64,000 nucleotides of DNA from Gudongella sp049310905 (GCF_049310905.1 NZ_JBMEMN010000008.1:1-64000), one strand, 5' to 3'. Shown: positions 24,424 to 33,562, counted from the stretch's first letter. Program-made: numbers and translations. The notes: generated from the letters alone by a model not told the origin.

Positions 24424-27400
24424 ATGAATGCACAAGCAGAAATAATTTCAATCATAGTATTCGCTTTTTTAATTATATATGGAATTTTTGGTACATACAC
24501 ACTTTCATTAAACCCTAGTTCCAAAATGAATAGGATGTTCTTCTTAATCAGCATTTTTCTTTGTGTATGGGCATTTGCAATTGCAATGGGAAATGTTGCT
24601 CCGAACTACGAGACTGCCATATTGTGGAGAAGAGCAGGATCGCTTGGATGGGGCGTCCTTTATAGCTTGTTGTTACACTATTTACTAATGTTAACTGGCA
24701 GAGCAAATCTATTGAAGTCAAAAATGACATATATATTTTTATATCTTCCAGTTCTAGTAAATATCTTGTTTTTTGGTCTCTATAGCCCGGTTGCTATAAC
24801 CCAATACAATTTAATCCAAATAAAAACAGGTTGGGTTAATGTTCCAACTGGAAGTATTGGGGACATCTTTTTCAATTCTTACTATCTCTTGTTTTCATTG
24901 CTCAGTTTAATTACAATATGGACCTGGGAAAATGTAGCAAATGATAAAAGAAGAAAAAGAATTGTGCATATTATAAGCATTACGTTCACCATGGGAATCC
25001 TTGGGGGATTTATCATAGATACTATGTTTCATCAATTGCCTCAGTTGAGTGTTCTATTTGCATGTTTTCCATTGGCAGGAATAAACTATTCCATTAGAAA
25101 ACAAAATTTAATGGGTGCTCACAATGAGAAAGGATATGAAGACAAAGACTTATTTGTCTATGAAAGGAGAACTCAGTTCTACAACTATCTCTCATATGCT
25201 GTAATAGCAGGAAGTGTTCTAAACATAATGTTTTACTCTCACGAAATGATAAAAATTCAATCAATCCTTACAATGAGTTTAGTGATATTAGTGTTTGGTA
25301 TTACAATTAGACTTATCCCACTATTACAAGTCTCTAGTGCAAAACAAGATACAATTCTTTTGATTTTGTTGCCTGTTTTCATTGTACTGATACTATTGTA
25401 CTTTACTAGGCACTATGGTAATAATGCCGTTTGGCCAATACCAATTATTTTTCTCACTGCAAGTGTAATGTTTAGGCAGAAAAGTTTTTTTTACTCGACT
25501 TTGGCAATTACATTATTGTATCACTTTTGGTCATTGACGACAGAACCAGTTTCAGAGATAACTGTGGGTGCTTTTGAGTACACATCACATATTACAATGT
25601 ATTTTGTGATTGCTGCACTAGCTTCATATGTAAATAAGACATATCGAAAAAGACTTGCAGATCATGAAAAGCAAATAGAAATTCAAAGAGAGATATCCAG
25701 AATATCTTCAGAATTTGCAGGAGCAAATCCAATGAATATAAACGAAAAGATTAATGATGTCTTTAAGCTGTGTGGAACATTTTTTGGAATAGAGCATTCA
25801 TTCATGTTTAGATTTTCAAATGATATGTCAGAAGCATATTACTCTAATGAATGGTTTGGTGAGGGAAATTCGCCAGCTAAGGGTAAAACTGAAACGCTAT
25901 CCATCAATGACTATCCATGGTGGATGGAAAAGCTTCAAAATAACAACAGGGTTTTTATTAGAGACGTAGACAATCTTCCTGATGAAGCAGTCTCGGTTAA
26001 GCAATTTATGCAAAACCAGCATATAAAGTCTCTCATATCAGTAGCTATGCATGATAAGGATCGTTTGATTGGATTTCTTGGATTTGATGTTTCAAGAAGC
26101 GAGAAGACCTGGGAGCTGGAACATCAGGCGGTTCTTCAGATACTCGCCAACATAATCTCAGATGCTCTGGTAAAGATTGAAGCCGAGAAAAGAATCAATC
26201 AGATGGCATATTATGATAATCTGACAAATCTACCAAACAGAATATACTTTAACATGGAGCTAGATCAGATGCTCAAATTGGCAAAAAGAAATGAGAAATT
26301 AGTGGGAGTACTATTTCTTGACCTTGACCTCTTCAAATCCATAAACGATAGCTTGGGTCATGAGGCGGGTGACAAACTGCTTATAACAATTGGAGACAGA
26401 TTGACAAACCTTCTCAGAGAATCAGATATGGCATGCAGGTTTGGAGGAGATGAATTCCTAATCATGCTTCCCCAGATGAAAAATCTAGAAGATATCAGAA
26501 AAGCAACAGAAAAGATAATGAAAGCATTTGAAGAGCCGGTAACAATAAATGGACAGGATTTTTATGTTACGGCAAGCAGTGGAGTTGCAGTGTATCCACT
26601 AGATGGTGAGGATTCAGAAACCCTGATAAAGAATTCAGACCTTGCAATGTATGAATCAAAGAACAAAGGCAGAAACAGATATACATTCTGCACACCAATA
26701 ATGAAGGAAGAAATAAGGGAAAAAGTTCAGCTATCGAATGATCTTTACAGGGCATTGGAAAGAGAAGAGCTCGTACTTTTTTATCAGCCACAATTAAGTA
26801 TTGAAACAGGAGAGATAATAGGACTTGAAGCTCTTATAAGGTGGATACATCCAGAAAGGGGAATTATATCGCCTGGAGTATTTATACCGATGGCAGAGCA
26901 GACAGGACTAATCCAGTCCATCGGAGAATGGGTAATAAAGACAGCCAGCAAACAAAATAAAACCTGGCAGCAAAAAGGATATGATCCAATAGCAGTGGCA
27001 GTAAATATATCAGTGGAACAATTTAGAGGATCACAGCTTGTTGAAGTTGTAGCAGAAGCATTGAAGGAGAGCAAACTGGAACCCAAGTATCTGGAGCTTG
27101 AAATAACAGAGTCAATAGCCATCCAGGGACCAGACTATATAATAGGAGTCTTGGAAAGCTTAAAGAGCCTTGGAGTATCAATTGCAATAGATGACTTTGG
27201 AACAGAGTACTCATCCCTAAGTAGACTCAAAGAACTACCAGTGGACAAGCTAAAGATGGCAATGGAATTTGTTCAGGGAATAGATAAGGACAGCAAGGAC
27301 AAGTCAATAGCAACGGTGATAATCAATCTGGCCAAAAGCCTTGGATTAAAGATAATAGCAGAAGGTGTTGAGAAGAAGGGTCAGCTTGATTTTCTAAGGG

Positions 27401-27489
27401 ATAGAGCATGTGATGAAGCTCAAGGATTCTTTTTTTACAGACCAATGCCAGTTGAGGAAGTTGAAAAATTGTTGAATTTAAAACGTTAG
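24424..27489 (+). CDS. Membrane GGDEF-EAL protein with 7TM sensor and GAF domain (copy B)
   Basis: 1021 residues, same architecture as the preceding gene: 7TM histidine-kinase-type sensor, more membrane helices, GAF-like domain, GGDEF with the RESD inhibitory site, and EAL. From about nucleotide 26150 to 27470 the DNA is nearly identical to 23090-24405 of copy A, while the N-terminal 420 residues share only the general pattern. It carries the same KMAMEF change in the EAL domain (Ala at about 946). ATG 24424 follows TAGGAGA. The tandem pair probably senses two different signals through one output. Confidence 0.92.
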   Translation: MNAQAEIISIIVFAFLIIYGIFGTYTLSLNPSSKMNRMFFLISIFLCVWAFAIAMGNVAPNYETAILWRRAGSLGWGVLYSLLLHYLLMLTGRANLLKSKMTYIFLYLPVLVNILFFGLYSPVAITQYNLIQIKTGWVNVPTGSIGDIFFNSYYLLFSLLSLITIWTWENVANDKRRKRIVHIISITFTMGILGGFIIDTMFHQLPQLSVLFACFPLAGINYSIRKQNLMGAHNEKGYEDKDLFVYERRTQFYNYLSYAVIAGSVLNIMFYSHEMIKIQSILTMSLVILVFGITIRLIPLLQVSSAKQDTILLILLPVFIVLILLYFTRHYGNNAVWPIPIIFLTASVMFRQKSFFYSTLAITLLYHFWSLTTEPVSEITVGAFEYTSHITMYFVIAALASYVNKTYRKRLADHEKQIEIQREISRISSEFAGANPMNINEKINDVFKLCGTFFGIEHSFMFRFSNDMSEAYYSNEWFGEGNSPAKGKTETLSINDYPWWMEKLQNNNRVFIRDVDNLPDEAVSVKQFMQNQHIKSLISVAMHDKDRLIGFLGFDVSRSEKTWELEHQAVLQILANIISDALVKIEAEKRINQMAYYDNLTNLPNRIYFNMELDQMLKLAKRNEKLVGVLFLDLDLFKSINDSLGHEAGDKLLITIGDRLTNLLRESDMACRFGGDEFLIMLPQMKNLEDIRKATEKIMKAFEEPVTINGQDFYVTASSGVAVYPLDGEDSETLIKNSDLAMYESKNKGRNRYTFCTPIMKEEIREKVQLSNDLYRALEREELVLFYQPQLSIETGEIIGLEALIRWIHPERGIISPGVFIPMAEQTGLIQSIGEWVIKTASKQNKTWQQKGYDPIAVAVNISVEQFRGSQLVEVVAEALKESKLEPKYLELEITESIAIQGPDYIIGVLESLKSLGVSIAIDDFGTEYSSLSRLKELPVDKLKMAMEFVQGIDKDSKDKSIATVIINLAKSLGLKIIAEGVEKKGQLDFLRDRACDEAQGFFFYRPMPVEEVEKLLNLKR

Positions 27490-27502
27490 GAGTAGAAGCT
27501 TA

Positions 27503-28042
27503 ATGAGAAAAGAGATTGAGTACAAAGTGTTGCGAGCAGAAGAGATAACCCGTGAAATGTTCACCAATTTTATCCGCCATCAGAAGGTGACTAAGTGTTG
27601 GAGAAAGATTGAAGGGGAATGGCTTATGAAGGACATAGAATTTGTTGATGACTGGTCGGATAAGGAGTACTCCCTACTCTCGGGATACCTAAAAAATACA
27701 TCAAAAACAGGTGGTATTGTAATAGGTGTCTTTCATAAAGACAAGCTCAAAGGCTTTGCTTCCGTTGAGTCTGAATTTTTGGGATCGGACAAGGAGTATC
27801 TGGACCTGTCAAGCCTCCATGTTTCAGAGGATATGAGAGGTCATGGAATAGGCAAGGTCCTGTTTGAAATGTCCACCACCTGGGCAAGGGAAAAAGGAGC
27901 CAAGAAGCTTTATATTTCCGCTCACTCCTCAGTAGAAACACAAGGTTTCTATAGATCAGTCGGTTGTGTTGAAGCCTTGGAATACAATAAGGAGCATGTT
28001 GATAAGGAACCGTATGATTGTCAGCTGGAGTATGTACTTTAG
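27503..28042 (+). CDS. GNAT-family N-acetyltransferase
   Basis: 179 residues. The acetyl-CoA binding motif A is LHVSEDMRGHGIGKVLFE (around residues 108-125), followed by AREKGAKKLYISA and GFYRSVGC, standard for GNAT. The N-terminal third is unlike well-known subfamilies, so the acceptor cannot be named. SD AGGAGTAG lies 13 bases behind the stop of the GGDEF-EAL gene; it may be cotranscribed. A symmetrical terminator follows. Confidence 0.85.
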   Translation: MRKEIEYKVLRAEEITREMFTNFIRHQKVTKCWRKIEGEWLMKDIEFVDDWSDKEYSLLSGYLKNTSKTGGIVIGVFHKDKLKGFASVESEFLGSDKEYLDLSSLHVSEDMRGHGIGKVLFEMSTTWAREKGAKKLYISAHSSVETQGFYRSVGCVEALEYNKEHVDKEPYDCQLEYVL

Positions 28043-28060
28043 AATAATAGAAGATATAAA

Positions 28061-28094
28061 AACGCACCAGGTATTATTTATACCTAGGTGCGTT
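28061..28094. terminator. Bidirectional terminator between acetyltransferase and asparaginase
   Basis: AACGCACC and GGTAT on the left pair with ATACC and GGTGCGTT on the right (28061-28094, one bulge), between convergent genes. Confidence 0.82.
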
Positions 28095-28106
28095 AGTTAT
28101 TAAAAT

Positions 28107-29117
28107 TTAAACTTTCATATCCAACTCAAATACAGGCTTAATCTCCCCAACCTTTTCCTTAAGGGTGTTTATATTATCGATTATATGGAATGATTTGAGA
28201 GCACTCATATCTTCCTGATCCAGATATTCCATCTGCTTTAGAATATCCATCACAGCACTGGAAATCACATTGTAATTACCATTTTCAATTTTAATTGCAA
28301 TTCCAACTCCCTGCTCAACCATGCCGATGCAATATACGCCATCAGCTCCAAGCTTGCCCATCAACTTTCCATTGGTGTTTTTCATCAATTCGGTACAGAA
28401 TCCACCGGTACCAGCAACCATCTCAGGATATTCCATCATTGATTCAACAACAAGATCCGCTGCTGCTTTCCTTTTTTCATCAAAGACAGATGAGTGTACC
28501 AGCTTTGCGTAAGAAAGGGCCATGTTGTATAAGGGCATTTCAACAACTGGAACTCCGCAGCCGTCGATTCCAACCCCAATGTCGTCTCTGTCCATTTCAC
28601 ATACCTCAGCAATGGTATCAAGGGTCATCTGCTGAAGTGGGTGTTGAAGCATGTTGTAAGTATCAAGTGGAAGGTCCAGCTTCCTTGACACAGCAAGCAT
28701 TCCGGAATGTTTGCCAGAGCAGGTGTTAAAGATCTTTCTAGCCTTTCTCCCATCTCTTATCAACTGTCTTGTAACTTTGTCATTCAGGGAATAACTGTGT
28801 CCGCACAGAAGATCATCTTCGCCCAAGTCGAGCTTGCGAAGAACTGAGCTCACCGCATCAATATGAAAATCCTCAGCATAATGTGAAGCACACATCACAG
28901 CAAGTTCCTTTTTTGTTATTCCATATTCCTTTTCAGCTCCAGTCTCAATTACTACCAGGGTCTGCAAAGGTTTTGCACTGGAACGCAGAAAGGTTCTCTT
29001 GTAGGGATCTCCAAAGCTTGCAATTATTTTTCCTTTGTAATCAACAACTGCAATATCCCCTCGATGTATGTTTTCAACTCTACCGCCTCTGGTTACATGC
29101 AACAATATCTCTGACAA
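28107..29117 (-). CDS. Asparaginase, AnsA type II-like family (PF06089)
   Basis: 336 residues. The N terminus LHVTRGGRVENIHRGDIAVVD, then RSSAKPLQ, CASHYAED, and CSGKHSGMLAVSRK are characteristic of the Rhizobium etli-type L-asparaginase family, which differs from the E. coli AnsA/AnsB fold. Conserved GIDGCGVPV follows near residue 180. It hydrolyses asparagine to aspartate and ammonia. The start is TTG at 29115-29117 behind a strong AGGAGG. It is convergent with the acetyltransferase gene and read in the same direction as the small membrane protein gene upstream. Confidence 0.9.
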   Translation of the reverse strand: MSEILLHVTRGGRVENIHRGDIAVVDYKGKIIASFGDPYKRTFLRSSAKPLQTLVVIETGAEKEYGITKKELAVMCASHYAEDFHIDAVSSVLRKLDLGEDDLLCGHSYSLNDKVTRQLIRDGRKARKIFNTCSGKHSGMLAVSRKLDLPLDTYNMLQHPLQQMTLDTIAEVCEMDRDDIGVGIDGCGVPVVEMPLYNMALSYAKLVHSSVFDEKRKAAADLVVESMMEYPEMVAGTGGFCTELMKNTNGKLMGKLGADGVYCIGMVEQGVGIAIKIENGNYNVISSAVMDILKQMEYLDQEDMSALKSFHIIDNINTLKEKVGEIKPVFELDMKV

Positions 29118-29193
29118 GGCAATTCCTCCTTTATTCTTGGTATCATCTATTAATTACAGTATACATTAACATAGCTATCATTGGAAAATAAAA

Positions 29194-29658
29194 TCAAATA
29201 TCAATTCCACTTATCTGCATATACAAAAGTGCAGCGGATATTAAGGCAACAGCATAGTAGTACATCCAGTGGCGTTTGGTCTTGTAGAGATAAAAGAAAA
29301 TTCCAAACACTATCAATCCGCTCACGCCATAAACAGCAACGGGCCAGTTGTACAGGAATATCCCGGTATAAACAAGAGCTACAGCTGTTGGTACAACAGA
29401 AAATGTTGCCTTGTAAATGTCTTTTAATTTCTTGTTGCTAAGTACCAGGAACGAAATAAACATAAAAATCAGCGGTGTAATTACATGAAATAGCCTTGGC
29501 ATATAGAAAGGCTCACCAATACCACCGGGATTAGAAAGTATGAAGAAACAATACCTAATGGCGGCTGTAAATGCAAAAGCCAGATTAAGTAATACCAATC
29601 CTGCAATGGGAATAACAAGAATTGGAATTAGTGGATTGATTCTTTTTTCAGCAGACAC
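29194..29658 (-). CDS. Small integral membrane protein of unknown function
   Basis: 154 residues with about five hydrophobic helices (for example LIPILVIPIAGLVLL, LFHVITPLIFMFISFLVL, WPVAVYGVSGLIVFGIFFYL). No motif that I recognise. Start is GTG at 29656-29658 with AAAGGAAG upstream. It precedes the asparaginase gene by 76 bases on the same strand and may share its transcript. Confidence 0.65.
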   Translation of the reverse strand: MSAEKRINPLIPILVIPIAGLVLLNLAFAFTAAIRYCFFILSNPGGIGEPFYMPRLFHVITPLIFMFISFLVLSNKKLKDIYKATFSVVPTAVALVYTGIFLYNWPVAVYGVSGLIVFGIFFYLYKTKRHWMYYYAVALISAALLYMQISGIDI

Positions 29659-29749
29659 TACAATCGCTTCCTTTCATAAGGAAAACATATGTAACAGCTA
29701 TAAGTTCTACTATCACAGTATATTTACCCTGAAATTCATAAAATCATTA

Positions 29750-29778
29750 TTGACTGACAAAGAATCATTGTAAATAAT
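29750..29778 (+). promoter_or_regulatory. Candidate promoter firing into the structured intergenic region
   Basis: TTGACT (29750-29755), 17 bases, AATAAT (29773-29778). It points rightward toward the hairpin repeat and the folded region 29934-30154, where no protein gene exists. Confidence 0.45.
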
Positions 29779-29783
29779 TGTAG

Positions 29784-29805
29784 GGGGCGGATTCCATGCC
29801 GCTCC
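29784..29805. repeat. REP-like hairpin, copy 1
   Basis: GGGGCGG-ATTCCATG-CCGCTCC: a 7-bp stem with one G-U pair and an 8-nt loop, preceded by GTAG. A sister with the same 7-8-7 plan and loop TTTCCACG is at 57739-57760. Both resemble short GC-rich palindromes scattered in many bacterial genomes. Confidence 0.6.
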
Positions 29806-29933
29806 TGAAGACATACAAAGAATCGTTGTCAATAGGAGATTAAGTGATCAATAAAAAGTATACATAACATAATACAATGTTTACTCTAATTAATTGTCTC
29901 TCTCGCATGTTTGAGTATACCGGTCAAGATTGT

Positions 29934-30154
29934 ACCACTAGTTCGGAACTATAATACCGTTAATCCTGTAACTCGATACCGCATTTATTCCACGGTCCTC
30001 CTGACAACGACCCTCTTAAGGTAGGTCTAAAGGCATCATGACATCTACTTGAGAACAAAGGATGCTTGGGGCGTAAGCCTAACATGCCCTAGCTTATTAT
30101 TAAGAGGCATTCGCGGCATAAATACTAGATGGTATCCTTGTCCGGAATTGTGGT
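29934..30154 (+). ncRNA. Folded intergenic region, possible new structured RNA
   Basis: The gap 29659-30397 has no protein gene. Inside it is a block richer in G+C than its flanks. Its ends pair: ACCAC-TAG-TTCGGA (29934-29947) with TCCGGA-ATT-GTGGT (30141-30154), two helices around a 3x3 internal loop. Inside are ACCGT/ACGGT (29956-29960 with 29992-29996), GACC/GGTC (30009-30027), GCATC/GATGC (30033-30065 span), a GGC-GTAA-GCC tetraloop hairpin near 30070-30079 and ATGCC/GGCAT (30084-30110). Strand is not certain; a promoter at 29750 favours plus. A regulatory RNA, a transposon end or a relic are all possible. Confidence 0.5.
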
Positions 30155-30279
30155 AAACTATATGCCGGATTGCAAGTACTGATTAACAAGAATATCCAAT
30201 TTTAAGGTTTTATGAAAAGGATATAGTGTATTAATGACAATGTTTAGTATTATAATTCTTTGTTTTAATTTTAATTGAA

Positions 30280-30327
30280 AAATAAAATAAAAGATGCTTA
30301 ACCGATTATATATCGAAGTTAAGCATC
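30280..30327 (-). terminator. Terminator of the SLC13-like permease gene
   Basis: Read on the minus strand, GATGCTTAAC (30318-30327) pairs with GTTAAGCATC (30293-30302) and is followed by a long T-rich run. It marks the end of the minus-strand permease transcript. Confidence 0.85.
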
Positions 30328-30397
30328 AGATTTTGAGTGATTTGCTGAATTACATAAATACCGGTTCACATACTTGGACCTCAAGCAACGTTCGACT

Positions 30398-31744
30398 CTA
30401 GAATAAGTTAATAAAATTCCACCAAGGTAAGTAAAGAGTGAATATTGAAATAAAAATTATTCCTGTCATTATTATTCCTGTTCTAAATACTGTTTCTTGA
30501 CTGAAGAAGCCTAAACCTTCACCAATGACGAAATGGACGCTATGGAATGGTAAAATAAAATGCAAAGCCAATGTCACGAATACAAGAAATGCTACTAATT
30601 CAGGCGCCATTATCCCAGTTGTTAATAATGCTATTCCTGGCAGTATAATAGACATTGATGTTACAATGCTACCAAGTATCATGTGAATTAACATAGATGT
30701 AACAACTACCGATAAAATCATTAATAGAGAAAATTCTTTAGGAAAAACAGGTGTTAAACTACCAAAAAGTATATTAGCTGTACCACTTGTTAACATAACA
30801 GGTCCAATAGAAAACGTAGCTGTTAAGAATATTAATAATGGCCATTGAATTGTTTTCAAGTCTTTAAACACCAGAATTTTAACAAGGAACATTAGTAGAA
30901 CACCAAATAAGATGACATTAGTTCCAGAAATTGGGTGAAGTCCATCTAAAGCCCAAAATACTAGTGGTAGTATTATTAGAATAAGGTTTACTTTGTCAGT
31001 AGAATCAAGTCTTATTATAGGTTTATTTGAAATTTCAACTCTATAGTTCTCTAAATGACTCTTAAAGAACCTAGTATATACAACCATTGTAAAAATTAAC
31101 ATTAAAACACCAGGTGGAAGCAAAAATTTCGTCCACTGATACTCATTTATCAAAATCCCGGACATATTGATTAGGGCAGGATGCATAATGATATCACCCT
31201 TTAAGAAAAAAGTATTTGTAATTATTGAAATCAAAAAAACAGAGAAGAGGAGTAATTCTTTTGATTTCATACTTATATCTAGTCGATCTAGGTACTCTCT
31301 AAATATTGTTGCGACTAGTATTAATCTTGCGAATGGTTGAGGTACAATAAAAATCATACCTAGAGCAACTATCCATATAGTCATCAGTAATTTCGGAAGA
31401 GTAGTTGCATAATAACCTATATACGGTTTAAGCAGTTTGTCGATCAACTTGCTTTTTACAATTCCTTCAGAAAAAAGGAATGAAAAAATAATCAGTAGAA
31501 AGTTTTCCGACAAAGGGAAAGTCAATACTCTAGTAACTGGGGTTTCTCCGAATACTATAAAAACAAGCAACATAAACAATGAAGCGTATGATCTATTAAC
31601 AGATTTGTTTACCCACAATGTTAAAGTGAGTATCAGTGTAGCTAGTATAATCGATTGATTAAGTGTTAACGCCAGGGGCCTTGCTAATAAAATTACAAGT
31701 GGAATTGGAATACTAAGAATCCTATTTCTTGCTTTTCTTGTCAT
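30398..31744 (-). CDS. SLC13/DASS-like anion transporter
   Basis: 448 residues with about eleven or twelve hydrophobic helices. The paired-half layout and segments such as ISGTNVILFGVLL, IFLTATFSIGPVMLTSGTANILFG and SMLIHMILGSIVTSMSIILPGIALL, with a ...PFHSVHFVIGEG end, resemble the divalent anion:sodium symporter family. Substrates in that family are di- and tricarboxylates or sulfate. ATG at 31742-31744 has only a weak SD. It stands on the minus strand downstream of the IclR gene, with a 765-bp gap between, and may supply a carboxylate related to the operon beyond. Exact substrate unknown. Confidence 0.7.
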   Translation of the reverse strand: MTRKARNRILSIPIPLVILLARPLALTLNQSIILATLILTLTLWVNKSVNRSYASLFMLLVFIVFGETPVTRVLTFPLSENFLLIIFSFLFSEGIVKSKLIDKLLKPYIGYYATTLPKLLMTIWIVALGMIFIVPQPFARLILVATIFREYLDRLDISMKSKELLLFSVFLISIITNTFFLKGDIIMHPALINMSGILINEYQWTKFLLPPGVLMLIFTMVVYTRFFKSHLENYRVEISNKPIIRLDSTDKVNLILIILPLVFWALDGLHPISGTNVILFGVLLMFLVKILVFKDLKTIQWPLLIFLTATFSIGPVMLTSGTANILFGSLTPVFPKEFSLLMILSVVVTSMLIHMILGSIVTSMSIILPGIALLTTGIMAPELVAFLVFVTLALHFILPFHSVHFVIGEGLGFFSQETVFRTGIIMTGIIFISIFTLYLPWWNFINLF

Positions 31745-31971
31745 ATTATCACCATCTCTTTACTAATAGTTATTGTGCTTTTTTACTTTGCGAGTATTTT
31801 TTTATTGAGCTAGTAGTCGGATGACTTTAAGCCAAAATTTAACTGATTAAAAGCTGGAAATACTGTACTCTGGAATTAAGAATAAATGGAAATTGAATTA
31901 TACTTTAGTTTTATCATTTGAAATCCTTAAGTGACTCAGTTTAGCTCGACATAAGGATCAAATATATAGGT

Positions 31972-31998
31972 ATACACATTTAAAAAATGTGTATTTTT
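31972..31998 (+). terminator. Orphan terminator-like hairpin
   Basis: ATACACATT (31972-31980) pairs with AATGTGTAT (31986-31994), followed by TTTT. No plus-strand gene lies upstream of it; it could end a short RNA. Confidence 0.5.
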
Positions 31999-32335
31999 CA
32001 AAACTCTTAACTATTGTGAAGTGAGTCTAAATAATAAAGCTATACTAAATGTTAGAATTGATTATCAACTCTTCTACTTGTAAAATGCATAGATTTGAGT
32101 GATGCTTGGAAAAGTTAACTTAATAATGGATTGATTGATAGTATTGTAGAAAAGGGAGGCTCAACGTAAGAATCCAAGATAACTTCCTTAGACTAAACTT
32201 GAATAAGCTTAATATCGAATTCATATAAATTATATTACACGGCTAGAATTTATTTTGTATCCGACTTTAAGATTTATTTAATAAGTAGATTTATGAATCA
32301 TAGGATTTTGGTTAACATGTTTATTAAATCATACT

Positions 32336-32383
32336 ACAAAAGAAGCTGTCAAGAGATTTTATTTTCTTGACAGCTTCTTTTGT
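32336..32383. terminator. Perfect 19-bp bidirectional terminator
   Basis: ACAAAAGAAGCTGTCAAGA (32336-32354) pairs perfectly with TCTTGACAGCTTCTTTTGT (32365-32383). T runs on both strands; on the minus strand it ends the iclR transcript. Confidence 0.9.
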
Positions 32384-32509
32384 AGTTATTTCAATTGTAT
32401 TTGAATAATTCACAAAATACAGTTCCTTTAATAAACTTGTTGCTTAAACAATTAATTTTACACTTAATTGAAAAATATTTTGGACTGAACTTCATTGTAT
32501 AAATCAAAC

Positions 32510-33280
32510 TCATTCCCTATAACCCATTATTAAAGAGGCTTCATCTCCTGTTGACTTGAGGTCATTTATTAGATACTCCCAGTTCCTTTTTATTCTTAAG
32601 GTAGGACCTGAAATACTTATTGCTGCAACAGTATTTCCTGTAAAGTCTCTGACGGGAACAGCTATACACGTTAATCCTTCCTCACTTTCTTCTTCATCAA
32701 CTGAGTAATTTTGATCTCTTACTTTACTAAGCATCTCAATAATCTTTTCATACTCAGTTATAGTGTTACTAGTGTATTTTACAAAATTATAATTCTTTAG
32801 TTTCTCTAGCAACTGATGGTCCATCCGATTAGCGGCAAGTATTTTTCCCATAGCTGATATATAAAAGGGAAGTTTATATCCAACTTTCGAAGTCATTTGA
32901 ATAGTCGCAGTGCTTGGTTCTTTGGCCATGAATATTACATTTAAATCTTCATCTAAAATACCAAGATGTGTAGTTTCATTGTGCACATCACGTAGACTTT
33001 GCAGAAAAGGTTTTATCACGTTAAATACATTAAGATTTTCAGTAACGATGGATCCATAGTAAGCAAGCTTAATACCTAATCGATACTTCGAAGTTGATGT
33101 TTTATATACAAATTCCTTCTTCTCCAGAGTATACATCATCCTAAAAACGCTAGACTTACTTAATCCAGTGCTGTTACTAATTTCAGTGATTCCCATTTCA
33201 TTGTTAGTGCTTAACAAATCTAGAATACTTAAAGTATTATAAACGGAACTCAATAGATATTTGTCTTCATTCATATTCAT
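32510..33280 (-). CDS. IclR-family transcriptional regulator
   Basis: 256 residues. An N-terminal winged helix (LSILDLLSTNNEMGITEISNSTGLSKSSVFRMMYTLEK split over residues 15-50) precedes the GAF-like effector domain with ISAMGKILAA and EGLTCIAVPVRDFTG, both IclR signatures. Such proteins respond to small carboxylates and control the neighbouring catabolic genes. It is divergent from the ferredoxin oxidoreductase/TRAP/butyrate kinase operon, the usual arrangement. SD GAAGGAGAA precedes ATG at 33280. The palindromes at 33509 and 33563 in the shared intergenic region are candidate operators. Confidence 0.92.
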   Translation of the reverse strand: MNMNEDKYLLSSVYNTLSILDLLSTNNEMGITEISNSTGLSKSSVFRMMYTLEKKEFVYKTSTSKYRLGIKLAYYGSIVTENLNVFNVIKPFLQSLRDVHNETTHLGILDEDLNVIFMAKEPSTATIQMTSKVGYKLPFYISAMGKILAANRMDHQLLEKLKNYNFVKYTSNTITEYEKIIEMLSKVRDQNYSVDEEESEEGLTCIAVPVRDFTGNTVAAISISGPTLRIKRNWEYLINDLKSTGDEASLIMGYRE

Positions 33281-33357
33281 AAATGCGTTCTCCTTCTCTT
33301 ATTTTCATTCAATATATTAAGCTAATTGGCAAAACTGAATATAATTAATACATCAAT

Positions 33358-33387
33358 AGTATTGCATAGATGAACACAAGTAGTCAA
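33358..33387 (-). promoter_or_regulatory. Candidate promoter of the iclR gene
   Basis: On the minus strand TTGACT (complement of 33382-33387), 18 bases, AATACT (complement of 33358-33363). It faces left toward the ATG at 33280. Confidence 0.45.
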
Positions 33388-33508
33388 GCGCTGACTGTTA
33401 AAGTAGACTCCAACCATTTAAATATTTATATCTTTGCATACTCTTAGATTTTGGTAATGAAAATGAAAACATTTAATCACTTCAAAATTCACATAAAGAA
33501 ACGCGGTG

Positions 33509-33518
33509 CACTATAGTG
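33509..33518. promoter_or_regulatory. Palindrome upstream of the operon promoter
   Basis: CACTATAGTG, a perfect 10-bp palindrome ending 9 bases before the -35. Its site between iclR and the divergent operon makes it a candidate activator or repressor site. Confidence 0.45.
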
Positions 33519-33527
33519 AAAAAAATA

Positions 33528-33556
33528 TTGACATTGATTTATTGTTTTACTATACT
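33528..33556 (+). promoter_or_regulatory. Strong promoter of the ferredoxin oxidoreductase-TRAP-butyrate kinase operon
   Basis: Consensus TTGACA (33528-33533), exactly 17 bases, TATACT (33551-33556). The expected start of transcription is near 33563. Confidence 0.82.
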
Positions 33557-33562
33557 AAACAT

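Larger units (their letters stand above)
31745..32509. other. Long AT-rich gap between permease and iclR genes
   Basis: No protein gene of convincing length or codon use on either strand. It contains an inverted repeat ATCCTTA/TAAGGAT (about 31922-31958), a plus-strand terminator-like hairpin at 31972-31998 with no gene before it, and the symmetrical terminator at 32336-32383. The rest is AT-rich and featureless to my reading. Confidence 0.6.

Noticed and set aside
28295..29441. Plus-strand open frames over the asparaginase and membrane protein genes
   Set aside because: They are shadows of the minus-strand genes, rich in Gln, Ser and Leu as expected of antisense translation, and lack ribosome binding sites.
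29941..30027. Resemblance to the 23S rRNA segment containing AACTATAACGG and CTTAAGGTAG
   Set aside because: A few short matches occur (AACTATAAT, CTTAAGGTAG), but order, spacing and surrounding helices do not follow 23S rRNA; treated as coincidence.
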